A stretch of DNA of 64,000 nt from Mesorhizobium sp. CU3 (GCF_006442965.1 NZ_VFWX01000004.1:248001-312000); one strand, 5' to 3'; positions 34,038-42,815 are shown, counted from the first letter of the stretch. A program made the numbers and translations. Notes: generated by a model from the letters alone, not told the origin.

Positions 34038-34171
34038 GCGAACCGTTCAAGGTTCGTCATCAATACGCGAACCCGTCAGGGTTCGTCGTAAGCGAGCCCG
34101 CCGGGGCTCGTCGTCTACGCGAACCCGTCAGGTTCGTCATCGTTGCCAATACGCGAACCCGTTACGGCTCG
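34038..34171. repeat. Five tandem imperfect hairpin units
   Basis: Five units follow each other at about 27-35 bp: stems 34039-34056, 34068-34085, 34093-34110, 34120-34136 and 34154-34171. Each has an arm CGAACC(C) or CGAGCCC, a 4-6 nt loop (GTCA, GCCG, GTTCAA, GTTA) and the matching second arm. Unit 3 shows a paired change in both arms (AACCC/GGGTT to AGCCC/GGGCT). The last unit overlaps the end of the YcgN-like gene. Confidence 0.75.
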
Positions 34172-34608
34172 TCCTCCAGTATATAGTCAAAATAGTCGTC
34201 CGGCTCGCCCAGGTCGGTTTCCTTCGCCTTCACACGGCCTCGGATTGAGATGCCGGCTTCATGCACCGTCTCGGCACTTCCCGAAACCAACCTGTGCCAC
34301 CAATAGAGATCCTGTCCCTCGGCGATCAGCCGGTAGGCGCAGGTTTTCGGCAGCCAGGTGATGGTGCGCACATTCTGCGGCGTCAGCCCGACGCAATCGG
34401 GCACGCGCGACAAGCGGTTGGCATAGTCTGAGCAACGGCATTTCTCGGCGTCGAAGAGACGGCAGCCGACGCTGGTCCAGAAGATCTCGCCTGTATCTTC
34501 GTCCTCGAGCTTCGACAGGCAGCATTTGCCGCAGCCGTCGCACAGCGATTCCCACTCGGCCGGCGTCATCGCCTCGAGCGTCTTGGTTTTCCAGAACGGC
34601 ACGGTCAT
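34162..34608 (-). CDS. YcgN-family cysteine cluster protein (UPF0260)
   Basis: The product has 148 residues from the ATG at 34608. Conserved Cys are in LCDGCGKCC (residues 22-30), VGCRLFD, KCRCSDY and PDCVGLT, the full YcgN/UPF0260 set, which probably holds an Fe-S or Zn site. W-x-F near the start ([18 protein letters not shown]) is typical. Cytosolic and of unknown function. An upstream in-frame start would add 19 residues without family support. Confidence 0.85.
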   Translation of the reverse strand: MTVPFWKTKTLEAMTPAEWESLCDGCGKCCLSKLEDEDTGEIFWTSVGCRLFDAEKCRCSDYANRLSRVPDCVGLTPQNVRTITWLPKTCAYRLIAEGQDLYWWHRLVSGSAETVHEAGISIRGRVKAKETDLGEPDDYFDYILEDEP

Positions 34609-34805
34609 GCCCTGGATTTGGCCCTCAGTCGCGTCGCGGTCAAGCGCTCCTGGCGCGGCGACCAACTATCAACATTAGAAAAACAAGAAATTGCCTTCAA
34701 AAGGCCGGCCGGACGGCCTTGGTTGGGGTCAATGCCTTGCAATCGGAACCAATTGCGGTTGATGAAAGTTTGGGCAGGGATGGGACCCCACAAGGAGAAT
34801 CGACT

Positions 34806-37160
34806 ATGAAACGCCAACCACGGATTCTGGCGGGCACGGCAATCGGCCTGCTGATGGCATCCGCGCCGTTGGGCGCGTACCCGCTGCAGGGGAGTGCTGC
34901 TTTCGGGACTTCGCAGAGCGCGCCGCTCGTCCTGGCGCAGGCGGCCTGCGCCGAAGGTCAATCGGCCGAGGAATGCGCCCAGCAGGGCGGCGGCCAGCAG
35001 GGGGAAGCTGAACAGCCGCGCAAGAAGAAGCGCGAACAGCAGCAACAGACCGAATCGGCGCCGGCGGCTGAGCAGGCCGCGCCCGCCGAGTCTGAGCAAA
35101 AGCCGCGCAAGAAGCGGCAGGTCGAGCAGACTGAGGCAGCGCCTGCCGAACAGGGCGGCCAACCCGCTGTCGACGAGCAGCCGATCAAGCCGCGCAAGAA
35201 GCGCGATCAACAGCAGCAGCAGATCGAGGCGGCGCCAGCCGACCAGGGCGGCCAGCCCGCAACCGAAGAGCAACCGATCAAGCCGCGCAAGAAACGCGAT
35301 CAACAACAGCAGCAGATCGAAGCGGCGCCCGCCGACCAAGGCGGCCAGCCTACGACCGACGAGCAGCCGATCAAGCCGCGCAAGAAACGCAACCAGCAGC
35401 AGATCGAGGCAGCGCCTGCCGATCAGCAACCTGTCGAGCAGGTCGCGCCCGCGGGCGACGACCAGCAGCAAGGCAATCAGGGCAAGAAGAAGCGCAAGCA
35501 CGATCAGCAGCAGCAGACGGAAGGCGCTGGGCAGGCAGGCGAGCAAGCCACGCCGACCGAGCAGGCCGCGCCCGCCAACGACAACGAGCAGGGCGGCGGC
35601 CAGGGCAAGAAGAAGCATCGCCAGAACCAGCAGGGCGAGCAGCAGCCCGCCGGGCAGACGCCTGCGATCGAACCGACGCAAAAGGCCGCGCCCGCGGGTG
35701 AGCCCGTGCCCCAGGCCGAGCCGCTGCAGACCGGCGAACAGCCGGTGCAGGGCGAACAGCCCCAGGACAAGAAGAAGCGCGGCAAGAAACCGGCGGTCGA
35801 ACAGCCTGCCAGTGGTGAACAGCCCGAGACCGGCGAGCAGACAAAGACCGGCCAGCAGCCCGCCACCGGCGAGCAGCAACCTGTCACCGGCGAGCAGCCG
35901 GCGAACAACAACCAGCCGGCCGCTGCCGGCACTGCCGCGCAGGGCGAGACCGGCAATCCGAACGAGGCGCCGATCCTGGACAGCCAGAAGGATCGCAAGC
36001 GTCGCGGCGGCCAGAATGGCGGCGCTCAGAACGACAACGGCCAGGCTGGCAATGCTCAAGGCGGCAATGCTCAAGGCGGCAATGGCGAAACCGGCAATCA
36101 GGCCGGGCAGCAAGGTGGCCAGCAGCCGCCGAAGCCGGTTGTTGTCGACCAGGGCCCGCCGCCCACCGACGACAAGTCGGCGCAGCAGGCGATCAAGCCT
36201 GAAAAGATCGTTCCCGTGGACGAGGAGAAGGGCAAGCGGATCGAGCGCACACCGGAAGAATTCGCCCGCGATCGCCGGCGGCCGAGGGGCGCCGACGTGC
36301 TGAAGAAGTTCGGCGACCGCGTCATCATCCAGTTCAACGACCAGACCTTCGTGGAAAGCAACGAGGCGCCCCGCATCACCCGCGGCGCCAAGGACGTCTA
36401 CTACGAGGATCTATCGGGCGGCCGCACCCGCGAAACGGTCGAGCGCGGCAACGGCGTCCGCGTCGTCACCATCCGCAACCGCTATGGCGACGTCATCCAG
36501 CGCTCGCGTGTCATGCCCGACGGCCGCGAATATATCCTCAGCTATGTCGACGAGCGGCAATACCGCGACGATGACCAGGATTGGCGCGATCCGGGCGACG
36601 ACCTGCCGCCGATGCGGCTGACCATCCCGCGCCGCGACTACATCCTCGATTCGGAGGATGTGCAGAGCGATGACGACTATTACACCTTCCTCGAGCAGCC
36701 GCCGGTGGAGAAGGTGCAGCGCCTCTATTCGATCGACGAGGTCAAGCGCTCCGCCCGTGTCCGCGACATCGCGCGGCGCATCGATCTCGACACGCTGAAC
36801 TTCGACTTCGGTTCGGCGACGATCTCGGATACCGAGGTGCAGAAGCTCGATGGCGTTGCCAACGCCATTGAAAAGCTGCTGCAGAAGAACCCGGCCGAGA
36901 CCTTCCTGATCGAGGGTCACACCGACGCCGTCGGCACGCCGGATGCAAATCTCGCTCTGTCGGACCGCCGCGCCGAGGCGGTCGCCGAGGCGCTCACCAA
37001 TGCCTTCGGCATCCCGGCCGAGAACTTGACGACGCAGGGCTATGGCGAGGAGTATCTCAAGGTGGACACCTCGGCTCCTAACCGCGAGAACCGCCGCGTC
37101 GCCATCCGCCGCATCACCTCGCTGGTGGCGCCGGTGGCGAGCAACAGCGAGCAACAATGA
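34806..37160 (+). CDS. OmpA-family protein with long repetitive Gln/Lys/Pro-rich region
   Basis: The product has 784 residues from the ATG at 34806, preceded by AAGGAGAAT. An N-terminal signal-like segment (ILAGTAIGLLMASAPLGAYP) leads into about 400 residues of low complexity with three tandem 31-residue units (DNA units of 93 bp starting at 35184, 35277 and 35370) of the form IKPRKKRDQQQQQIEAAPAD. A middle domain and a C-terminal OmpA domain follow (FDFGSATIS, LIEGHTDAVG, LSDRRAEAVAEAL), which binds peptidoglycan. The protein probably links outer layers to the wall; the repeat region may act as a charged spacer. Confidence 0.88.
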   Translation: MKRQPRILAGTAIGLLMASAPLGAYPLQGSAAFGTSQSAPLVLAQAACAEGQSAEECAQQGGGQQGEAEQPRKKKREQQQQTESAPAAEQAAPAESEQKPRKKRQVEQTEAAPAEQGGQPAVDEQPIKPRKKRDQQQQQIEAAPADQGGQPATEEQPIKPRKKRDQQQQQIEAAPADQGGQPTTDEQPIKPRKKRNQQQIEAAPADQQPVEQVAPAGDDQQQGNQGKKKRKHDQQQQTEGAGQAGEQATPTEQAAPANDNEQGGGQGKKKHRQNQQGEQQPAGQTPAIEPTQKAAPAGEPVPQAEPLQTGEQPVQGEQPQDKKKRGKKPAVEQPASGEQPETGEQTKTGQQPATGEQQPVTGEQPANNNQPAAAGTAAQGETGNPNEAPILDSQKDRKRRGGQNGGAQNDNGQAGNAQGGNAQGGNGETGNQAGQQGGQQPPKPVVVDQGPPPTDDKSAQQAIKPEKIVPVDEEKGKRIERTPEEFARDRRRPRGADVLKKFGDRVIIQFNDQTFVESNEAPRITRGAKDVYYEDLSGGRTRETVERGNGVRVVTIRNRYGDVIQRSRVMPDGREYILSYVDERQYRDDDQDWRDPGDDLPPMRLTIPRRDYILDSEDVQSDDDYYTFLEQPPVEKVQRLYSIDEVKRSARVRDIARRIDLDTLNFDFGSATISDTEVQKLDGVANAIEKLLQKNPAETFLIEGHTDAVGTPDANLALSDRRAEAVAEALTNAFGIPAENLTTQGYGEEYLKVDTSAPNRENRRVAIRRITSLVAPVASNSEQQ
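35184..35462 (+). repeat. Three in-frame 93-bp repeats within the OmpA-family gene
   Basis: Repeat starts at 35184, 35277 and 35370 are exactly 93 bp apart and encode PRKKR followed by polyglutamine and AAPADQGGQP. The third copy is shortened at its end, and a partial related unit precedes the first. Such repeats expand and contract by slippage. Confidence 0.85.
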
Positions 37161-37212
37161 GCATTTGATTTCAAGAGCCTGACAGGGCTTTTGGAATCAG
37201 CGCAACAGATCA

Positions 37213-37244
37213 GGCCCGTCCCTTGCCGGACGGGCCTTTTCTTG
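37213..37244 (+). terminator. Rho-independent terminator after the OmpA-family gene
   Basis: GGCCCGTCC (37213-37221) pairs with GGACGGGCC (37228-37236), followed by TTTTCTT. Confidence 0.88.
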
Positions 37245-37299
37245 TCCCGGATCAAGAAGATTTGTCCTGTCGATTAGGACCTGCTCATTGAATCGCCGC

Positions 37300-37400
37300 A
37301 TTGCGACACCCAGATTCTGTGCAGGGCGTTCCCTGCCCTGTCCCGACTCCAGCGGGACGCACTGAGCCCCGCCGGGTCCCCTCTCCGGCGGGGTTTTTTG
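37300..37400 (+). ncRNA. Candidate small RNA with three hairpins and terminator
   Basis: After the ompA terminator there is a second, independent terminator at 37367-37399 (stem CCCCGCCGG/CCGGCGGGG, six T). Just before it lie two perfect stems, 37321-37336 (GCAGGG/CCCTGC, loop CGTT) and 37340-37358 (GTCCCG/CGGGAC). No reading frame with a ribosome site fits. The loop of the last hairpin, GTCCCCTCT, is C-rich and could pair with ribosome sites. The 5' end is not defined. The shape is like alphaproteobacterial sRNAs, but no family was assigned. Confidence 0.55.
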
Positions 37401-37532
37401 TCTTGAAAACTATTTCCAACTGGTCGAAATACGGGCCGCATGCCGGAGGAAAAGCTTGATCGGTTTGGCTCGGCGACTTCGCCGTAGCGTTCCGTTCGGA
37501 ACTGCGAACAAAGAGATGGAGCGGAAGCCCCT

Positions 37533-38048
37533 ATGAAGCGTCTCGAACTCGCCATCGAATCCATCATCCTGGCCTCGCGCTGGCTGCTGGTGGTGTTTTA
37601 TCTCGGGCTTGGGGTGGCGCTGGCGATCTACGCGCTGTCCTTCGGCAAGAAGCTCTATGAGTTCGTGATGAGCGCTTTCACACTCGGCGACACCGACACG
37701 ATCCTGAAGATGCTCGGCCTGATCGATGCAGCCCTTGTCGCTTCGCTGGTGGTGATGGTCATCATCTCGGGCTACGAGAACTTCGTCAGCCGGTTCGACG
37801 ACCAGGATGGCGAAGTCCATTGGCTGGGCACGATCGATGTCGGCTCGCTCAAGGTCAAGGTTGCCTCGACCATCGTAGCCATATCCTCGATCCACCTGTT
37901 GCAGGTGTTCCTGAACTCCGTGTCCTACACGACGGACCAGTTGATGTGGCTGACCATCATCCACCTCGCCTTCGTCGTCTCGGCGTTCATGCTCGCCTAT
38001 ATCGACAAGGTGATGGCGCTGGCCAAGGGCAAGAAGATCGAGGACTGA
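37533..38048 (+). CDS. UPF0114 (YqhA-like) membrane protein
   Basis: The product has 171 residues with three to four transmembrane helices; the start ESIILASRWLLVVFYLGLG (9-27) and the later GYENFVSRFDDQDGEVHWLG are typical of UPF0114/TIGR00645 proteins. An inner-membrane protein of unknown function. The ATG follows a GGAAGCC stretch. It ends 7 bp before the stop of a convergent short-chain dehydrogenase gene. Confidence 0.87.
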   Translation: MKRLELAIESIILASRWLLVVFYLGLGVALAIYALSFGKKLYEFVMSAFTLGDTDTILKMLGLIDAALVASLVVMVIISGYENFVSRFDDQDGEVHWLGTIDVGSLKVKVASTIVAISSIHLLQVFLNSVSYTTDQLMWLTIIHLAFVVSAFMLAYIDKVMALAKGKKIED

Positions 38049-38055
38049 GTCGCCG

Positions 38056-38922
38056 TCAGTAGATCCTTTTGACCTTCGTCTGCGAATTCGCGAACACCTC
38101 GTCCGGCACGAAAAAGTCGCCTGCGAGCTGACCTGCGGCGTCCGGCGCATAGACCGAGAAATCCGTAACGCCTTCGGCGCGCATCACTTCCTCGTCGATG
38201 TAGAAATTGCCGGTCGCTTCGCGCGAGGGCCGCATGAAGATCGCATAGGCGGCATCGGCCATGATGTCGGGCGAACGGCTCATCGCGGCAACCGTCGCAC
38301 CGCCAAGCAGATTGCGCACCGCGGCGGTGTCGATCGTCGAGATCGGCCACAGCGAATTCACCGCAATGCCGGCTCCAGCGAACTCGGCGCTCATGCCCAG
38401 CGTGCACATCGACATGCCGAACTTGGCCATCGTGTAGGCGACATGGTTCTTGAACCACTTGGCCTTCATGTCGAGCGGAGGCGCCAGATTCAGAATGTGA
38501 GGGTTGCCGGCTAACTTCAAATGCGGAATGCACATTTTGGACACCAGGAAGGTGCCGCGCGTATTGATCTGGTGCATCAGATCGTAGCGCTTCATGTCGG
38601 TCTCCAGCGTGCCGGTAAGCTGGATGGCGCTGGCATTGTTGACGCAGATGTCGATGCCGCCGAATTTCTCAACGGTCTTTGCCACCGCATCGGCGACCTG
38701 TGCCTCTTCGCGGATGTCGCACAGCACCGGCAGCGCCTTGCCGCCGGCCTGCTCGATCTCTTCGGCCGCCGTATAGATGGTGCCCGGCAGCTTCGGATGC
38801 GGCTCGGCGGTCTTGGCAGCGATCGTTACATTGGCGCCGTCGCGCGCCGCTCTCAGCGCGATCGCCAAGCCGATGCCGCGCGATCCACCCGAAATGAACA
38901 GCGTCTTTCCCTTGAGCGACAT
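38056..38922 (-). CDS. Short-chain dehydrogenase (HSDL2-like)
   Basis: The product has 288 residues. It has cofactor motif SGGSRGIG (11-18), NNASAIQ, and Tyr and Lys in YTMAKFG. The usual catalytic Ser stretch reads LNLAPPL, with Ala where a Ser is usual; HSDL2-type proteins have SPP at this place. The last 50 residues are an extension beyond a minimal SDR. Like HSDL2 relatives it may act on acyl or steroid-type substrates, but the substrate is unknown. The start is preceded by GGAGG. Confidence 0.83.
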   Translation of the reverse strand: MSLKGKTLFISGGSRGIGLAIALRAARDGANVTIAAKTAEPHPKLPGTIYTAAEEIEQAGGKALPVLCDIREEAQVADAVAKTVEKFGGIDICVNNASAIQLTGTLETDMKRYDLMHQINTRGTFLVSKMCIPHLKLAGNPHILNLAPPLDMKAKWFKNHVAYTMAKFGMSMCTLGMSAEFAGAGIAVNSLWPISTIDTAAVRNLLGGATVAAMSRSPDIMADAAYAIFMRPSREATGNFYIDEEVMRAEGVTDFSVYAPDAAGQLAGDFFVPDEVFANSQTKVKRIY

Positions 38923-39056
38923 GTCTCGCCTCCCTCTTCAATGCGGGAGGCAACTTGCGCGGGCGACACGCCTGGCGCAAGAGCCGAAAGCAGCCAAAGT
39001 AGTTACGTACAGGAAGCGGCATTCACAAGCCGGCATCGCCCGAGTCTCAGGTGATC

Positions 39057-39698
39057 CTAAACCAGCACCAACCCCTGCCGCATGGCGATCGCAATGGCAT
39101 CGGTACGGTTGGACGCGCCGAGCTTGATCAGGATCGCGGCGACGTGGAATTTCGCCGTGTGCACCGAGATGTTGAGCCGCCGCGCGATCACCTTGTTCGG
39201 CGCGCCTTCCGCCAGCAGCGCCAGCACCTCCGCTTCGCGTGGCGACAGGGTCGGCCGGACAGCACTGTCGTCCGCGGCGTCCTCGTCGGACGGCTCGCCG
39301 TGGAAATCGCCATGCGCGACCGCAGAAAGCCCTGCCCTGCTGACGCGGTAGCCTGACGCTGCCAGCCGCACCGCCGCGGCGATCAATTGGCCGTCGGCGG
39401 ACGGTGGCAGGACGGCTAGGACATTTGCCGAGGGCGCTTCGCCGCCCCGCCGAGAAAGCAGGACGAGCGGCGTGGACGGACCTGCAACGCCGCCGCCCAA
39501 AGCCGCCTCGTCGATCACCGCGACGTCGGCGCCCTGGACGCCGCCGCTTCCGGCCATGATCGGCAGCAGATCGTCGCTGGCGGCGAGCTGGTCGGCCAGT
39601 TGCTCGGCACGCTGGGCATCGCCCAGCGCGACCAGCACCGTCAGCCGGTGGCTTGCCGGCTCTGGTCTCGCGATCGTCTGTGCTGCCGCGTTCGCCAT
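39057..39698 (-). CDS. LuxR-family regulator with degenerate receiver-like domain
   Basis: The product has 213 residues from the ATG at 39698 (GAGGGAG upstream); an in-frame TTG at 39710 is less likely. The C-terminal LuxR/NarL HTH is clear (LSPREAEVLALLAEGAPNKVIA). The N-terminal part looks like a response-regulator fold, with VAVID near a phosphoacceptor position, but the acidic pair and Lys of a working receiver are not evident. It starts 8 bp after the stop of the inactive HtrA-like gene, so both are probably co-transcribed. Confidence 0.85.
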   Translation of the reverse strand: MANAAAQTIARPEPASHRLTVLVALGDAQRAEQLADQLAASDDLLPIMAGSGGVQGADVAVIDEAALGGGVAGPSTPLVLLSRRGGEAPSANVLAVLPPSADGQLIAAAVRLAASGYRVSRAGLSAVAHGDFHGEPSDEDAADDSAVRPTLSPREAEVLALLAEGAPNKVIARRLNISVHTAKFHVAAILIKLGASNRTDAIAIAMRQGLVLV

Positions 39699-39706
39699 CG
39701 GCTCCC

Positions 39707-40582
39707 TCAACTCAGCGGCTTTTCGCCGATGGTGATCGAGACATCGCGCTGAGCGCCGCCGCTGGAAACACCGAGCGTGACGGTCGTGCCGGCGCTGTCC
39801 GGCCCAAGCTTGCGTATCAGTTCGCGCGGACCATGCACCGCCTCGCCGTTCCAGGTGGCGATGATGTCGCCGACATGCAGGCCGGCCGCCTTGGCCGGGC
39901 CGTTGTCGTCGAGGCTCATCACCATGGCGCCATGCGTGTCGCCGTTGCGGATCGGGTGCAGCCCGGCGCCGAGATAGCCGCGCGCGACATGGCCCTTCTC
40001 GCGCAGCGTCGCCACGGCACGCTCGATCGTCTCATAAGGCATGATCAGCGCGCGCCGGCGCGGCCCGAACAACAGCATGCCGATCAGCCCGCCCTTGGCG
40101 TCGAGCACCGGACCGCCCTCGAAGCGGCCGCCGGTGTTGATGGCGAGATTAATGCGCCGGTCGATCGTGCCGCCGCGCATCGAGCGCCAGGCCGGTCCGA
40201 CCTCGCCGACGCTGCCGAACACGGCAAGGGCGGCGCCATCGCTGTTGCCGGCGGCGATCGCCAGATTGCCGGGCCGCACGGCGCCGGCCTGAGCGAGTAG
40301 AGGCAGGCCGGCGGGCGCCGAAGCCGGCTTCAGCAGGGCGACGCCAGTCGAAGGATCGCGGCCGACGAGCTCGGCCTTGACGGTCTCGCCGGAGGCAAGC
40401 GTCAGCTCGATCTCTTCGCCGGCCTCGACTGCTTCCTCGGCGGTGACGAAGAAGCCGTCGCGCCAGTGGAACGCGCTGGCGGTGCGGTGGTGGTGCGTCG
40501 CAAAGCTCGCCACCGCCGGCGCGGCCGCGGCCGCGACATCGGCGATCGCTTCGGAGAAGGCGCTGAGGTTGAAGTCGCTCAT
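39707..40582 (-). CDS. HtrA-like protein lacking all three catalytic residues, with PDZ domain
   Basis: The product has 291 residues from the ATG at 40582 (AGGAG upstream). A chymotrypsin-like domain aligns with the divergent active HtrA-like protein, but the triad is gone: His is replaced by Glu50 (TAEEAV), Asp by Gly80 (DPSTGVALL) and Ser by Glu155 (RFEGGP). A PDZ domain follows (YLGAGLHPI, GPAKAAGLHVGDIIATWNG). There is no signal peptide, so it stays in the cytosol. It may bind or regulate partners rather than cut them. It is paired with a LuxR gene downstream. Confidence 0.82.
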   Translation of the reverse strand: MSDFNLSAFSEAIADVAAAAAPAVASFATHHHRTASAFHWRDGFFVTAEEAVEAGEEIELTLASGETVKAELVGRDPSTGVALLKPASAPAGLPLLAQAGAVRPGNLAIAAGNSDGAALAVFGSVGEVGPAWRSMRGGTIDRRINLAINTGGRFEGGPVLDAKGGLIGMLLFGPRRRALIMPYETIERAVATLREKGHVARGYLGAGLHPIRNGDTHGAMVMSLDDNGPAKAAGLHVGDIIATWNGEAVHGPRELIRKLGPDSAGTTVTLGVSSGGAQRDVSITIGEKPLS

Positions 40583-40746
40583 GTCAAAAATCTCCTGGGT
40601 TCGGTGACCCAGATATCGCTCCATGCCGTCGCCGCCGGTACTCGCCTGACGGCTAGTCGGCGGCCGGACTGGCCACATGGTCAGGTCGCGGCTGTGAGGG
40701 CCGCTTCGCACATATAGTTATCGATTTTGCAAGATTACACGGGAAC

Positions 40747-41700
40747 ATGCCCATGGCCTTCGCCGCCGAAAAACTCCAATCCGACGACACGTTGCTCGAC
40801 GCCTATTCCTCGACCGTCGCCGACGCCGTCGACCGCATCGGACCGGCCGTTTGCCGCATCGAGCGCGTCGGCGCCGGCGGCCATGGCTCGGGCTTCGTCA
40901 TTGCGCAGGACGGGCTGGTGGTCACCAACTTCCATGTCGTCGGCGACGCGCGCGCCGTGCGCGTCACCATGCCGGACGGCGCCGCGCATGAAGGCCATGT
41001 GCTTGGCCGCGATCCCGACACCGATATCGCGCTGGTGCGCGCCGACGGCAGTTTCGCCGATGTCGCGCCGCTCGGCGATTCCAAGCGGCTGCGCCGTGGC
41101 CAGATCGCCATCGCCATCGGCAATCCGCTCGGCTTCGAATGGACGGTAACCGCTGGCGTCGTCTCGGCGCTCGGCCGCTCGATGCGCGCCTCGACCGGGC
41201 GGCTGATCGACGACGTCATCCAGACCGACGCCGCGCTAAACCCCGGCAATTCCGGCGGCCCGCTGGTGTCGTCGGCGGGCGAGGTGATCGGCGTCAACAC
41301 CGCCATGATCCACGGCGCGCAAGGTATCGCTTTCGCAGTTGCTTCAAACACCGCCAATTTCGTCATCTCCGAGATCATCCGCTTCGGCCGCGTGCGGCGC
41401 GCCTTCATCGGCGTCTCGGCCGACACGACCAATCTGCCGCGCCGGGCAGCGCTCCTGTCGCAGGTCTCGACCAGCACGGCGGTGCGCCTGCGCAGCGTCG
41501 AGAAGAACAGCCCGGCCGCCAAGGCCGGCCTGAAGGAAGGCGACATCATCGCGGCCATAGACGGCCGTCCGGTCACCGGCGTCGACGATCTCGTGCGCAT
41601 GCTCGATGCCGAGCGCATCGGCCGCGAGACGCTCTGCACCGTGGTGCGGCGCACCGGCGTCAGCCAGATGGCGGTGACGCCGGTGGCACGGGCGAGCTGA
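40747..41700 (+). CDS. HtrA/DegP-like serine protease with PDZ domain, no signal peptide
   Basis: The product has 317 residues, starting at 40747 or 40753. The triad is intact: His63 in TNFHVV, Asp93 in DPDTDIALV and Ser169 in NPGNSGGPLV. One PDZ domain ends the protein (LRSVEKNSPAAKAGLKEGD). The N-terminus has no hydrophobic export segment, so unlike DegP it is probably cytosolic. It is divergent from the inactive HtrA-like gene, with 164 bp between. Confidence 0.85.
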   Translation: MPMAFAAEKLQSDDTLLDAYSSTVADAVDRIGPAVCRIERVGAGGHGSGFVIAQDGLVVTNFHVVGDARAVRVTMPDGAAHEGHVLGRDPDTDIALVRADGSFADVAPLGDSKRLRRGQIAIAIGNPLGFEWTVTAGVVSALGRSMRASTGRLIDDVIQTDAALNPGNSGGPLVSSAGEVIGVNTAMIHGAQGIAFAVASNTANFVISEIIRFGRVRRAFIGVSADTTNLPRRAALLSQVSTSTAVRLRSVEKNSPAAKAGLKEGDIIAAIDGRPVTGVDDLVRMLDAERIGRETLCTVVRRTGVSQMAVTPVARAS

Positions 41701-41705
41701 ACGCG

Positions 41706-42128
41706 TCAGGCCGCCCCGGCCTCGACGAACTGCGCCTGGAATTCCGGGCTGAGCGGGATCGGCTTGATCACGTCGATCAGCACGCCATTGGGATCCTTGG
41801 TGATGAAATGGCGCTGGCCGAACGGCTCGTCGCGCAGCGAGCGCAGGATCGGCAGGCCGGCGGCGACGACGCGCTCATAGACGGCGTCGGGATCGCGCAC
41901 TTCGAAATTGATCAGCAGTCCGGTTGTGCGGCCGCGCCCCTCCTGCGGGATCGTTTCGTGGTCGCCATGCACGATGCCGAGATTGACGCGTTTGTCCTCG
42001 GTCGACTGCAGGTGCACATACCAGTCGCTGTTGAACAGCGGCTTGAAACGGAAATGCTCGACATAGAATGCCGCCGTGGCTGCGACATCGTCGGTCATAA
42101 GCACCGGGTAGTAGCTCGTTGTCTTCAT
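41706..42128 (-). CDS. VOC-family (glyoxalase/bleomycin resistance-type) protein
   Basis: The product has 140 residues from the ATG at 42128 (GAGGAGAAGG upstream). Two beta-alpha-beta-beta-beta units are visible: [16 protein letters not shown] (11-26) and later [20 protein letters not shown] with [11 protein letters not shown], the usual metal-site end. VOC proteins act as lyases, dioxygenases or antibiotic-binding proteins; which one is unknown. It is divergent from a TetR gene, with operator-like palindromes between them. Confidence 0.82.
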   Translation of the reverse strand: MKTTSYYPVLMTDDVAATAAFYVEHFRFKPLFNSDWYVHLQSTEDKRVNLGIVHGDHETIPQEGRGRTTGLLINFEVRDPDAVYERVVAAGLPILRSLRDEPFGQRHFITKDPNGVLIDVIKPIPLSPEFQAQFVEAGAA

Positions 42129-42149
42129 CTTTCCTTCTCCTCTAACATA

Positions 42150-42194
42150 ACATACAATCTGTACGTAAATGCAAATAACATACAGGCTGTATGT
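42150..42194. promoter_or_regulatory. Two palindromic operator candidates between VOC and tetR genes
   Basis: ACATACAATCTGTACGT (42150-42166) and ACATACAGGCTGTATGT (42178-42194) share 17-bp symmetry and lie 28 bp apart, start to start. The second touches the tetR start codon. The adjacent TetR regulator is the natural candidate and would repress both genes. Confidence 0.7.
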
Positions 42195-42815
42195 ATGCAA
42201 CAGGAATCCGGACGCCGCTCCAACCGCGACCGCACCGAGGCGACGCGCGCCGATCTGATCGGCGCGGCGCGCAAACTCTTCACCGAAAAAACCTATGTCG
42301 AGACCGGCACGCCCGAGATCGTCGCCGCAGCCGGCGTGACGCGCGGCGCGCTCTATCATCATTTTGCCGACAAGCAGGCGCTGTTCGCCGCGGTGGTCGA
42401 GCAGGAGGCTGCCGCCGTGGCGGCCGAGGTCGATGACGCCTCGCCGCCTTCCCTCTCCGCCCGCGATGCCTTGATCGCCGGCTCGGACGCCTATCTGGCG
42501 GCGATGCAAGCGCCCGGCCGAACCCGGCTTCTGCTGATCGACGGACCGGCCGTGCTGGGCCGCGCCGGCATGGACGCCATCGACGATCGCCACGGCAACC
42601 GCTCGCTGCGCGAAGGCCTCGTCGCGGCCATGCGCGCGCAGTCGATATCGCGGCTTCCGGTCGAGGCGCTGACCGCGCTGCTGGCCGCCGCCTTCGACCG
42701 GGCAGCCTTGGCTATCGAGGCCGGCAACCCGCCCGAGGATTACCGCGCCGTTCTTATGGCGTTGATCGACGGGTTGGCTCCTCCTCCAGCGCCGGACCTG
42801 GCTCGAACTCGTTGA
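42195..42815 (+). CDS. TetR-family transcriptional regulator
   Basis: The product has 206 residues. The N-terminal HTH is clear: [20 protein letters not shown] then [20 protein letters not shown]. The start at 42195 directly follows an operator-like palindrome, and the only ribosome-like AGG lies within it, so repression and translation start are tightly linked. The 3' end overlaps by 62 bp the end of a convergent LysR gene. Likely target: itself and the VOC gene. Confidence 0.88.
   Translation: MQQESGRRSNRDRTEATRADLIGAARKLFTEKTYVETGTPEIVAAAGVTRGALYHHFADKQALFAAVVEQEAAAVAAEVDDASPPSLSARDALIAGSDAYLAAMQAPGRTRLLLIDGPAVLGRAGMDAIDDRHGNRSLREGLVAAMRAQSISRLPVEALTALLAAAFDRAALAIEAGNPPEDYRAVLMALIDGLAPPPAPDLARTR

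Noticed and set aside
35184..35462. Regularly spaced repeats that might suggest a CRISPR array
   Set aside because: The repeats are 93 bp, in frame, directly adjacent and encode a protein repeat; no spacers.
34605..36113. A 502-codon minus-strand frame rich in Leu opposite the OmpA-family gene
   Set aside because: It arises from the low-complexity CAG/CAA-rich repeats read in reverse; no start site or family features.
41139..42194. In-frame extension upstream of tetR that would give a 558-residue protein
   Set aside because: It runs through the HtrA-like gene in another frame and the VOC gene; the TetR domain begins at the ATG at 42195.
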